From: Trichomonas tenax
Taxonomy: Eukaryota; Parabasalia; Trichomonadida; Trichomonadidae
NCBI GenBank assembly: GCA_023091735.1
Contig: JALKBU010000277.1
Location: forward strand, 1 to 52,306
DNA length: 52,306 nt
Direction: 5' to 3'
Position numbers and translations under genes: made by a program. The notes under the pieces were generated by a model, which searched no databases, was not told where the DNA came from, and saw only the letters and a list, made by a program, of their open reading frames with translations. Position 1 is the first letter of the stretch. The number at the start of each line of letters is the position of its first letter. Of this stretch, positions 10,399 through 20,800 are shown in pieces.

Positions 10399-12510
10399 CT
10401 ATACAGATGGCGGAGAATCTTCTACTGCTTGTGCTTCTTCCTCTTCATTAGCTGGGTTCAAACCAATTAACTTCGTAATAATACCATCTCCGAGACCGCC
10501 AAATTCTAAGCATGCTTCCTTCAGTGTTCTGTGGAGCTCTTCTGGATCCGTCTGGAGCTCGCAGAGAGCATTGTAGACATTTGATACATCCTTGTCCTCG
10601 AACGTAAAGTGCTCGACCGAATCGAATATCTGGCCAAGCACCTTCTCAGCGATCAATGCTGAAACAGCCGTTTCAATTGGCGGCGAGAATGCGCCCTCTG
10701 TGATATTCGAAAGAACTAAAAGAGATGTAAGCGTGAAGATGTCTGAGTTAGGCTTTGATACCTTTTGGATGATGTTGGAGGCAGCAGAAACCTGTAACGT
10801 AATTGGATATCCGAGAGAAGGTGCGTTATTGATGAGGCAGTTGTCGAAAACAACACGATACTTGATCCTGTCTTCGTCAGCAACGTCGAAGTAATCCCAG
10901 ATTGATGTGACGAGCTTGCAATACTGAGAAAGCAGCCAATCAGTATCAGCTTCTCTTGACTTTGTTGTCGGGAATGTGAAAACAATCGCTCCACAATCAA
11001 ACTCGCACCATGGAGCCATTGAGAAACACGTCTCATCCCAAATTCCTGGCTGATCCAAGATTGCGTGAGGGTACTGAATGACGTTTGTGAATGAAGCAGA
11101 AACAGATTTCTGCTCTTTGCTGTCAGTGAGATACAAGTAAATGATACCTCCCGTTGGCGAAGTTAATGCCATCTTCTTCTGTGCCTGCACTGTTCTGTAT
11201 ATAACGGGCCATCTCGGCCATGGAAAGTCTGTTTGAAGGAGGTCTTCCGTGTGAGATCCGATCTGAATGGTGACGTTCTTCCAATCATCATTCTTGAACT
11301 CGATCTCCATGCAGATACCTGGAAGCGCCCACAGTCCTGTTGTGCTCCACGACTTCTCCTCGATATCGATCGTGATGTCAAAAGAACTTGTTTCCGTCTG
11401 TTCAATTGTTCCAGGAAATTCATTGATATCTGGAAGCATGAGGCACTCATGCGGATCAATATTTTCTGTGATACATAGCATAAGCTCAGCTATGCACTTT
11501 TGAACATCTGTTTGGCAATAAGTCGAACCTTTTCTGAATTTTGTTCTTTCTAAATATCTGTAGCACGACCTATAGCAGGAGTGGACTTCTGTTGGTGCGT
11601 ACATTCCGCATGCAATAATGTGGAATTTGAGTACATCAATTTTGTCCTTAAATGAAGAATCATAATTTATATGCTGACAAGTAGCATTTTTGAACCTCTG
11701 GATGATCTTTACAAGTGAGTTTTCACATAGAGACTGGAAGTCATTCGTTGTGTTTGTGCTTAAATACGGAGTTTCAAAATCGACTGAGATTGGAACATAG
11801 CAAAGACCACATTTTGATATATAATCGTTGACAATGAACAAGTCTGTTGTTTGCCCTGGGTCGAAAAAGACAGCAATTCCTGCGCCATTATTCAAATAAG
11901 TCGTAACGGCGTCAGCGTACACATCAAGGTTGAAAGAGCTCGGAATCATCAAGAACTTGTATTCTGCCAGATCGCTTGGCATCGCATTTGCGAATTCGAT
12001 GTTAAATTGCATTTTTGAGAAAAATTTTGTGATATGAGCGCATGTTTCTGTTCGAAAGCCAATAGCAAGACATTTCTGACTGTTCTTTGATGGCCCGCAT
12101 AAGAAAGAGATTGAATTGAATAAAAATTGTTTTGTATCGCGATGTTTGTAAATTTTAGGATCGAAGTATGAAATCTGTGGAAAACATATGATCCTGGATC
12201 TGTTCTGTACATAAGCTGCCGCTGCCGGGAGTTTGCAATTTGATTGGAAAGAATTTTTCATCGGCATGTGCGCTAAGAAGATTGGGAATGAGGATTTCGA
12301 GAAGCATGTTACTGGCGCCATGTTATTTGGTACCGCAATTGTATTTGTGCTTGTTAAAATCTCATCAAAATAAACCATATTAACCGTATCCAAGTCGATT
12401 GAGACTCTAGATTGGGATCTCGCAGCCGCTACCGGATCACTTGATAACTGGTTGACACGTTTCTTATAAGTTCCGGCGTCGCCAGATGGTGATGATGATG
12501 AACAGCCCAA
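10399..12510 (-). CDS. M60-like (TCAF/enhancin-fold) protein lacking HExxH; start codon not ATG
   Basis: A long open frame of 703 codons. The N-terminal half has a glutamine-amidotransferase-like region ending in GIAVFFDPGQTTDLF, then the M60-accessory block TTGLWALPGICMEIEF with VTIQIGSHTEDL, PRWPVIYRTV and SPTGGIIYLYL, as in TCAF and trichomonad M60-like proteins. GYPI is at about 567-570 and the EKVLG helix near 622. In active M60 proteases HExxH lies between these two marks; here the matching place reads SLLVL (about 596-600), while the later Glu (about 613) remains. It is therefore probably not a zinc protease. The frame begins with TTG (12508-12510) followed by GCSSSSPSG, which looks like an N-myristoylation/palmitoylation start whose ATG has changed; no in-frame ATG lies between the upstream stop and this TTG. 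The next Met is about 45 codons in. The gene may be untranslated or shortened. Confidence 0.75.
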   Translation of the reverse strand: MGCSSSSPSGDAGTYKKRVNQLSSDPVAAARSQSRVSIDLDTVNMVYFDEILTSTNTIAVPNNMAPVTCFSKSSFPIFLAHMPMKNSFQSNCKLPAAAAYVQNRSRIICFPQISYFDPKIYKHRDTKQFLFNSISFLCGPSKNSQKCLAIGFRTETCAHITKFFSKMQFNIEFANAMPSDLAEYKFLMIPSSFNLDVYADAVTTYLNNGAGIAVFFDPGQTTDLFIVNDYISKCGLCYVPISVDFETPYLSTNTTNDFQSLCENSLVKIIQRFKNATCQHINYDSSFKDKIDVLKFHIIACGMYAPTEVHSCYRSCYRYLERTKFRKGSTYCQTDVQKCIAELMLCITENIDPHECLMLPDINEFPGTIEQTETSSFDITIDIEEKSWSTTGLWALPGICMEIEFKNDDWKNVTIQIGSHTEDLLQTDFPWPRWPVIYRTVQAQKKMALTSPTGGIIYLYLTDSKEQKSVSASFTNVIQYPHAILDQPGIWDETCFSMAPWCEFDCGAIVFTFPTTKSREADTDWLLSQYCKLVTSIWDYFDVADEDRIKYRVVFDNCLINNAPSLGYPITLQVSAASNIIQKVSKPNSDIFTLTSLLVLSNITEGAFSPPIETAVSALIAEKVLGQIFDSVEHFTFEDKDVSNVYNALCELQTDPEELHRTLKEACLEFGGLGDGIITKLIGLNPANEEEEAQAVEDSPPSV

Positions 12511-13080
12511 TTTGGAAAAAGCTACAAGAAATTTTCTTTACATTAAATAACGATTCCCTTCGCAGTCAAAAGTGAAAAATATTGTGTGGGAATTGAGAGG
12601 ACTTGTCACTTTTTGTGTGAAAAATAAATCAAAAATAAAGCGTATTTTTACAAATCAACAACAAAGGCATAGGATATAGAAGAGTGCTGAACCAAAATCA
12701 GCGAATTTGAGCGGCAAATATAAATTTGATTTCCCAAAATGTCAAGCATAAGGATTGATGGCTTGAGGGATACAAAAAGGGGTGTCAATTAAGGATTCGA
12801 GGTTAAATTGAGGAAATGAAGGGTCTGGGATCGCTTGAGAGCGAACGCTCCCGTCAAAGTTTTTGTGTGAAATCGTTAACCGAAAAAGCATAACTTTAAA
12901 ATAATGATGTATGGATTATGTAAAAATCACTTTCACTTTAAAATTATTTTTCGAAAACAAGTTGACGAACGGGGTATGCAGGTTTCTAAAAAACTGACAA
13001 TAAGGTATTTTTGTAGATTGTCAAATTGGCCTCATGCAAAAAAAACTGACATTATTAATAATGTGTCTGGATGGCACTGC

Positions 13081-13160
13081 TGCAAGCCAAAGAATTCGTG
13101 AACAATTCATTGGGTGGCAACGTTGCAAGCCAAAGAATTCGTGAACAATTCATTGGGTGG
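13081..13160. repeat. short tandem duplication inside repeat A
   Basis: A 37-bp sequence beginning TGCAAGCCAAAGAATTCGTG occurs at 13081-13117 and again, identically, at 13124-13160 (period 43 bp). It lies in the 306-bp segment that copy 2 of repeat A lacks. Confidence 0.9.
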
Positions 13161-13202
13161 TTCCACTTGAGAATCACAATTTATACATTACGTGTCATAT
13201 TC

Positions 13203-13234
13203 TGATGTGTAAAATTTATAATCTGACGTGTAAA
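13203..13234 (+). promoter_or_regulatory. two TGACATGTAAA-like elements
   Basis: TGATGTGTAAA at 13203-13213 and TGACGTGTAAA at 13224-13234 are one-base variants of the TGACATGTAAA sequence that recurs upstream of genes in this window. No intact gene follows within 3 kb, so these may be leftovers carried by repeat A. Function is inferred only. Confidence 0.3.
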
Positions 13235-13316
13235 TCTGTCACCTTTTCTTGAAAAGTGGACCACTTGTTGAAGAACCCTCCAGCCGCATCAAATACTTTT
13301 CATATTTTGACGGCAA

Positions 13317-16265
13317 AGAGAACCAAAATAAAGTCATGTCATTTTCCCGTTAGTCACTGATCAGAGGGGTTTCAACTCTCTATTTTTGCCCCTGGACACT
13401 TTCAAGCTACCAGACTTAGTGTGTAAGCTTGCAAAGGCACGACGATGCTTACACTCCTTTTTCAATTCACAATTCGCCTTTTTAACAAAGATGCAAATCA
13501 TATTCTTAGTGAAAGGTGGTTTTTAACACGAGAAGCATTGAGAATATAACACACAAGCTACTTTCATCAATATTATCATACTAAAACCTCGATCAAAAGC
13601 CTTTATCGTTGATTTGGAAATTCAATTTCGTCAAGAATCCGAAATAAGACTGATCAAAGCTTTTCAAATTTATACTTGAGTAACACGTAGTTAGAATTTC
13701 ATGTACAATTATTCATTATTGTATAAACTTCTAGTTTTAAAATGTCGATTTACAAGTTTGAAAGCATTTTATTAAATGAAATGCAATATATTGTCTTTGA
13801 AATTAATCCTGCATAAAATGAGCTTATGAATTTAATCAATAAATAAATAGCAAAATATTTACTTTAAATAACAGGATAATTATTCTCGTAACACCTCATA
13901 CATGTCATCTCTTACATCACAGTTTACTTCTTTTAAAAAAACAAACACAAAAGGACTTAGATCTTGTTCAGTAATATTGATACGAATCTTAACAGGGTGC
14001 AGCACATTTTCTTCCTGTTGCATCTATAATGAGCCTGTCAGAAATACGTTTTTTGGAGTGATCCGTTACATTGTTTTGTGCCAATTTGTTAGTTGAATAT
14101 AGTATTGTCTAACAGTTTGATATTGGAAAAACTAACCATGTAAAATGTAAAGTGTTTAGTTGGCGAGGCTTTCGAAACCATTGGCGGCTGATTTTGGGAT
14201 TTTACTAACGTATTTTTGAATAATTCTTTTTATTCTCGTTGTATATTGGCTTTCATTGAATTTTAAATTGTGCAACTTACTGAATTATTATTACTGTCAC
14301 TAATAAACCAATTTTATTTTATCCATTTATATAAAGGGAAATGTTTGCGAAAAGGGATCTATAATAAAGGGTGTCTTAACAATATTAGGGGAAGGTGTAT
14401 ATAGGGGTAGTTAAAAATATGCACTGGACTAAAGAATGTACCCAGTTGTTCGAAACAGCGCTGGTGCGTTTTTTCCTTTTTTGAGTCACCTTTCTGTAAA
14501 CAAGATTTTTAGTGTCACCATTGAATAAAATTTGTGAATGTTGGTTTTATGGTGTAGTGGCTTAGTTAATGCTAAAGGTTATATATGCCATTGTTTCGAC
14601 TTTGTAAAAGCCTTTTTATTTTTTTTTTTTATTTTTCTTTTTTTTGAAAAAAAATATATTTTAAAATCAATGAAATGCATTATATATAAGATATACATGG
14701 TATAGTGGTGTCAAAAAAATACCATATCTTGCTCATCCGGCAGGAAAATTATATTTTGAAATTTATTATTATTTCATTTATCATGCTTTTAATTGAATAT
14801 CATTTCTCCATAGTTAGTGGATACTATTTATATTATTAGTTAGAATGACTCAAATATGCAGAAAAATTTCTTTGATGAAAACAAAAGATTCAGTTTTTTC
14901 AAACATTTAAGAAGGGAAAAATGAAATCCGAATAATGACTTGGATTTTATAATTATTACATAATGAATGCTGATTGAGCAAATCGTTAAAATAGACATTT
15001 TCAATTTTTTTTCATTCATTTTTGAAAAACGTTAGATTAAGGAGTATTATATAGTGAAAATGTTCCACATTAAGAAAATATTTAATTTCAAATACATCCA
15101 ATGAATTACATTAAAGTTTTTACTAAGATTTGATATGATAATTTATTTATATATTGCTTTAGTAGTTATAATTAAGCAGATGATTCCTTGTATGATACCA
15201 ATAACAATGAGAGAATTAAATTTACATGAATAAGCGTAATCATCATTATTTTGTGAAAAACATCAGTAAAACTTCAACGTTTTGTTGGATTTGATTGATG
15301 TTCTGTGTATGGAGGTGCTAGAATTCGTCTGTATTTTGCGATTCTGAACTCAAATATGAGAAATTATTGTTTTTCGTGATTGAATACTTTTGGACCTAAA
15401 ATTGTTAACGGTATGATAATATTTTTATTACAGAATTGGATAGTGTATACAATTTATTTGGAGAACTTGAAGCCAAAATTAATGATCATCGTATGAATTT
15501 CTGAGATATGAAGAAATTACGTAATTTATGAGCTGATTTTTTGAAGTTTATTGGTACTCCTGTATTGCATGGTATGCATTAATTCATGCGGAAAAGCCTC
15601 AGCTAGCAGTTTACATATGAGTTTGGGTTAAACAGCGTTGAACCATCCATTAAAAAATGAATCTGACAATATGACATGTAAACACCCAAAAAGGCAGAGG
15701 GAGTGTCTAAAGTATTGTGAAGCTGGGTATTATGAAATGAATTAAAAATATGATTATATTTCTGTCTCTTTGTGTCAAAAAATGGTGGTAAAATTATGGG
15801 GAAAAAGGAATCAAAATTATGATGATTTATTAGTGTTCAAAGATCCTTTCTCTTCTGAAATTCTAAAATTCCTTATGACAATACCTGAATTCAGCAACAG
15901 TGATCTATAATATTCACCACAGTGTAGTGAACATAAATTTAGAAAATCACTCATTAATTGAGTCGAGAAAACAAGATTTTTTCGCTTCATAAAAATCATT
16001 TTTTTTTATTTCTTTACCATATCAAAAAAGCTTTGAATCTCCAGTTACGATGATATTTATTTAATGACACTATAACATGTTATTTAAATGCATATTCTCT
16101 ATCATTATATAAAATTTCAATAATATATTATAATCCTATAAGGAGTTATAACATATTTAATTTCAAATAAATTTTTTATGAAATATTTGATAATTTATTC
16201 CATATTAGGATGCCTTGATGATTGCAATAATTTTTTGGGCTTTTTATTAAAGATTAAATCATTGA
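13317..16265. other. long AT-rich intergenic region
   Basis: About 2.9 kb without a convincing gene; the open frames are short and many lack ATG. Contents I can name: repeat B copy 1 at 14134-14440, a T-rich tract at about 14610-14645, and one TGACATGTAAA at 15672-15682. The remainder shows nothing I can assign. Confidence 0.55.
14134..14440 (+). repeat. dispersed repeat B, copy 1
   Basis: This segment matches the reverse complement of 43047-43352 at about 90% over its whole length. Shared blocks include TGAATTTTAAATTGTGCAAC and TTAACAATATTAGGGGAAGG. The edges are sharp, with AACCATGTAAAATGTAAAGTG at one end and TAAAGAATGTA at the other. No coding frame is conserved between the copies. Confidence 0.85.
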
Positions 16266-17750
16266 ATGAATCTTCAAAATGGAGATTCGATTTCGAGGAT
16301 GAAAAAGTTTGTATCATATTCAGCATTCAATGTATATGATGAAAACACGTTCAATTTGCTCGCTCCTTCGATTATATTAAAAACATTAAAATTTTTATTG
16401 CATTTGAATGATCAAATACAGAAAACATACTCGAATGTTTACCAAAATATCATTTCTTACTTTGAAATCCCTCAAATCGACACAGATAAGATAAAAGATT
16501 TAACATCTCTTCAACATCCAGTCAAAGACAAATGTGACTTAATTTACTATACGAAGCATAACATACTGAATCTCGACATGAGCTTTTCAAACTTTCTAAA
16601 TCCTATATTTAATTTTGAAAATTCTCAATATGCAGATATCTCGATAGATTATCAATATTTCATCGACATATACAAATTGATATTCCACGAAATAGGATTA
16701 AATGAAAATTCATTTTCAATAATAGATTCGACAAATTTTAATGGAATTGATGAGCAAAAAAGATTGATACTGTTATTTGGTACCAATGCTATGCAAAAAT
16801 CTAATGATGTATTCAAGAATCACACACCTTTCGCATTTTTAGTATATTATCATTTTCTCTACGTTATTGTTCAAAAAGAACATGATAAATACGAAACATA
16901 CGGCATACCTAAGAAAATACTAGATATAGAATCAATTAAAAAAATACCCGGAATTATTGGAATAATTTATTTACCAAATGATTCCAAAGAGATTCCAAAG
17001 CCGGAAGAAAGGATAGTTAATGTGTACAGCAATCAGCTAAAAGTAGAAAGAATGACAGCAAAAGAGTTATTTTCGCACAATGGAACATTTATTATCGACT
17101 ATACTGATAAATACGGATTTAACAAATATTCGACGACAAATGAATATTTAAGCGATTACATGGAGTTCCCTCTTAAATCATCGATTGATGTACCGAGCAA
17201 AATGGATAACTACTCGCCTTTCATATACTACAAGCAAATAGATGATCCTCTCGATCTTAAATTCGAAAGCCAACTAATCACATGTCTTCCATCGGGATAT
17301 GTTTCAGTGAAAAAGTTTGCAAAAGATTTGCCCGATGATGCAAGACTCTGCATTGTTCGTGATCACCACATAATAGACTGTTACCATGATGATGAAAAGA
17401 TCAGTTTTGGCCTTGGATCATTAGTTTTGTTAAAAATATTCTCTTTAGGACCAAAACAAGACTCTAAAATATTTTGGGTTCATTTTGTTGACTCGAAAAT
17501 GAAATTCATTTATTGCCCAATCTTGATAAGAGCGAGCAAGAAATCTTTCGAAAATAACTTTGATACTCAAACACTTATGAAAGCGTTTCCTCCTGAATTC
17601 CAAAACAAAGAAATCAAAAGAATATTTGGATTCAAAGCAAACGAGAATCATGGAACTAAAAGTCGCGTGAAACTCATTTCTAAAAGTCCATTCGATTACA
17701 AAAAGCTTGCTGATCTACTTGATTATATTGTTATTTATTCTCTTGTTTAG
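16266..17750 (+). CDS. unrecognised 494-residue protein
   Basis: One uninterrupted frame with an ATG at 16266. I do not recognise the family. The first 110 residues look helical (ILKTLKFLLHLNDQIQ, FEIPQIDTDKIKDL). The middle holds alternating hydrophobic strands (RLILLFGTNAMQ, TPFAFLVYYHFLYVIVQKEH, PGIIGIIYLPND), suggesting an alpha/beta core. The last 200 residues contain ITCLPSGYVSVKKFAKDLPD and a strand-rich region with YCPILIRAS. No signal peptide, clear membrane helix or metal motif is visible; cysteines are few. Codon use is as AT-rich as the flanking DNA, unlike the richer codons of TAF1. It ends 90 bp from the end of TAF1, tail to tail. The long clean frame supports a real gene. Confidence 0.65.
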   Translation: MNLQNGDSISRMKKFVSYSAFNVYDENTFNLLAPSIILKTLKFLLHLNDQIQKTYSNVYQNIISYFEIPQIDTDKIKDLTSLQHPVKDKCDLIYYTKHNILNLDMSFSNFLNPIFNFENSQYADISIDYQYFIDIYKLIFHEIGLNENSFSIIDSTNFNGIDEQKRLILLFGTNAMQKSNDVFKNHTPFAFLVYYHFLYVIVQKEHDKYETYGIPKKILDIESIKKIPGIIGIIYLPNDSKEIPKPEERIVNVYSNQLKVERMTAKELFSHNGTFIIDYTDKYGFNKYSTTNEYLSDYMEFPLKSSIDVPSKMDNYSPFIYYKQIDDPLDLKFESQLITCLPSGYVSVKKFAKDLPDDARLCIVRDHHIIDCYHDDEKISFGLGSLVLLKIFSLGPKQDSKIFWVHFVDSKMKFIYCPILIRASKKSFENNFDTQTLMKAFPPEFQNKEIKRIFGFKANENHGTKSRVKLISKSPFDYKKLADLLDYIVIYSLV

Positions 17751-17840
17751 TAAAAAATGTATATTAATATATTTATGATATTTAACAACAATTTGATATA
17801 TATAGAACAAAAAAAATAAAACACAAAAAAAATGGAAAAG

Positions 17841-20800
17841 TTATTTTCTGATAACTGGATCGATTTCGTTTGCAACTGTATCGATTTCTTCTCTTGATTC
17901 TCTGAGTAGCTCAAGGAATGTCTCCCAGAAGCGCTCGCCGTGCTTGTAGAGTTCAGGATGCCTTGTTTCATTGTAAATCTGGCAGTTCTTTCTGATTTGG
18001 TGCATATCTTGGTAAAAGTTTTCGACAGTCGTGTACTCCTCGTTCTTGACACGTCTCTCGATATCCATGATGCACTTCGGATTCTTGATGACTTTGTAAT
18101 AATCCGGAACATATTTCTTCTGCACTGGCTCAACGAATACTTCCCACTGTGGATCTCCTTTGAGCTTCATAACGATTTCGCGCAAAAGCTCGTTGAAGCG
18201 AGTGACAGGAGACTTCGATCTTCTTGATCTCACAACAGTTGTTGTTTCAGGAACATCGTCATCATCTTCGTCGCTTTCGGCAAGAACCATGTTCTGGGAG
18301 CGCCCAGACTTTTTCTTTGAGGAGCTGGATGAGCTCTTTGAATTGGCGGCGGTTGCGCAGTAATTGCTGTAACGTGTGCTGGCATCAATAACTCTCTTGA
18401 TGACTTCTGGATCCAAGTGGAACGTGAGCTGTCCATCGGGATCTGTGACTAATAAGACTTGGTGATCATATGGAATATAGCGGAGAACTTGAGTGTATTT
18501 GTCGTTCTTTGTTTTCTGAGCAGTCTTTGTTCTGCGCAATTTATCAAGGAGCTGCTTGCGTTGACCAATGAGAATTCTTGCTTCGATATCCTGAGCACGT
18601 GTGACAAGCTTCGTTGTCTGTTCGTTATTGACGAATGATTCGAGTCTCTCTAAGTCAGAGATCTGGTGAGGAGTTCTTCTCCACTGAATGTTGATGACAG
18701 GGCGAAGATTCTGATCAAGGGAGACATTGATGATCTTCGCGACCTTTCTCTTTCTGCAATCGCCATAGCCGAGCTCATTCCAGTCGATATTTATTGGATG
18801 CGTTGCGAGGCCATATGGAACAAGTTCTGGAGGATCACCGCCGGCGATTGCTCGCTTCTTGTTTTCGGCACCATCAGGATGATCGACTGAAGGATCGAGC
18901 TGAGTTTCCTCTTCTTCTTCCTCATCGATATCTTCTCTGTTCATCTGCATAGCGATGTCATCTAATATTGCACCATCATCGAATTTAACGTTGGAGTTGC
19001 TTGAATTGTTTGAGGAAATGAAATTCAAGTTGTTGAGGAATGTCTCTTGATAAACTTTCTTATATCTCTGAACAATAGCTGCGTTATCATTCCTTGGACC
19101 TCTCGAGAAGTTCTCTGTGATGTTATCTTCTTTACCATCCTGCGCTTTGCTGTTAGCGAGTTCTCTCAGAAGAGCGACTTGTTGCCATCTCGACAGCTTC
19201 TCAATGTCAGATGCTTGAACGCCAAGTTGCATCAGTTTGTCTTTGAGTTCCCTCAGTGTGAGAGCTCTCAAGTCTGCCTTTGTACCAGCAAGAGGCTTCT
19301 TTGGCGCTGGCTGCGGAGCGCCGATGCTGTTGTCGTGTTCCCTCCTTGATTTGGAACGCATAATCTGCTGCCCATCTTCTGTCCTCTGGATCTGCATCGC
19401 TTGGCCTTCGAATGCTTTAACAAAGTTCTCCGTTCTCGCCCATGGAGTCTTCATGAGTTCGATTTCAATTCTTGCAGCAACTTTCTTTGTCGTTTCACCC
19501 TCGAGTTTCTGGATCTGCTGATAAACTCTCCTGGACCTGATCAAGATATTAACGCCTGACTTCTTGAGGTGGTAATGGCCGACAAGCATTGACTGATAAG
19601 AGCAGACATCTTCTGGAGTGATATCTATCTTCTGGAACTCGTTGTCGAGATTGATGTTGTCTTTAATCTTCCAGAAACCGTTACCTTGCTCTCTGTAGAA
19701 GTCGGCGAAATCCTTGAGAATGCTTCTGAGCTTTGGCTCGTTGACATCTGGGAAGAACTCTTTGATTACGTTCTGTACTTGAATGTGATGGCGTCCTGAA
19801 TATTGCTCTGTGCCTCTGAAGATATTGATCATGATTGCTTTGATGAAGTTGAGATTGAACTTCTGGGCATCTTTCGTACCTGGTCGCATAACTTTCTTTC
19901 TTGCTTCCAAGAGGCCCGCGCAATAGCTCGCTTCTATACGCCTGATGTAAAAGTTTGGCTTTTGCATCGACCTAACCAGCAAGAAATCTGTTGGCTCAAC
20001 AGGATGCTTCGCAACAGGAACGTTAAACATGTTGCATGAAAGGCATTGAACAGGTTCACTTTTCGGAATCTCACCGATAAACGGTGATGCATGATCGGGC
20101 TCTAAAATCTGCCAGAACTGGTCGAAGTTACGCGGGATGTCGTTTGGATGAGCTTTGTGCCAATATGTGACTAATGTTGAGGCCATTCCGACATTAGTAA
20201 TGAATTGCGGGTATTCGACTGTCTGCTCAACAATGATGATGCCTCCTCTCTTACCGCTGAGGTCAGAAAGTTCCTTAAGGAAAGGAGAAACTTGCATATC
20301 TGGATCGTCAACAACTTCATCTGGTTTGTAAGTAACGGTGTATGGATGGCCGATGATTGGTATTGTATCTAAGTGTGGATGATGAAAATTTTCAAGATCG
20401 CGTAAGTTTGGTTCGATTAAAACGAGATTTAAGGCTGGAGAACTGTGCTGAAGACTTTGATGTCTATTTTCTTTGGCAACTTTGAGGCGAATGTAGTATC
20501 TATCCGAATGGAGGTTAATTGTATTCCAATCGAGCGGAGCCAAGTTTTTGATGCTTTGATATTCGAAACTGTTAACTGTGGATTCTCTTTGCTGAGTGAA
20601 TGGGATTGATTTATCTGACTTATCGAGAGATAAAGGAATATTTGTAACTTTCGAGTCCATTAAACCGTAATCGTTGTGAATAAGCATTGAATTCAGGAAA
20701 GGTGAATCAGGAACCTGTTGAGGCGGCGGTGTGGGACGAAGCTGTTGCTGGTTGTAGATCTGTGTAATGAATTGTTTCGAAATATTTTGATATGAAAATG

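Larger units (their letters stand above)
12553..13316. repeat. dispersed repeat A, copy 1 (long form)
   Basis: 12553-12970 matches 47950-48364 at roughly 93-95%, sharing blocks such as ACAAAGGCATAGGATATAGA and GATCGCTTGAGAGCGAACGC. After 12970 this copy has an extra 306 bp (12971-13276), then rejoins copy 2 through CGCATCAAATACTTTTCA to 13316. The extra segment is bounded by GTTGACGAAC (12961-12970) and GTTGAAGAAC (13267-13276). The repeat starts about 43 bp upstream of the M60-like frame. No ORF of note lies inside. Confidence 0.85.
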
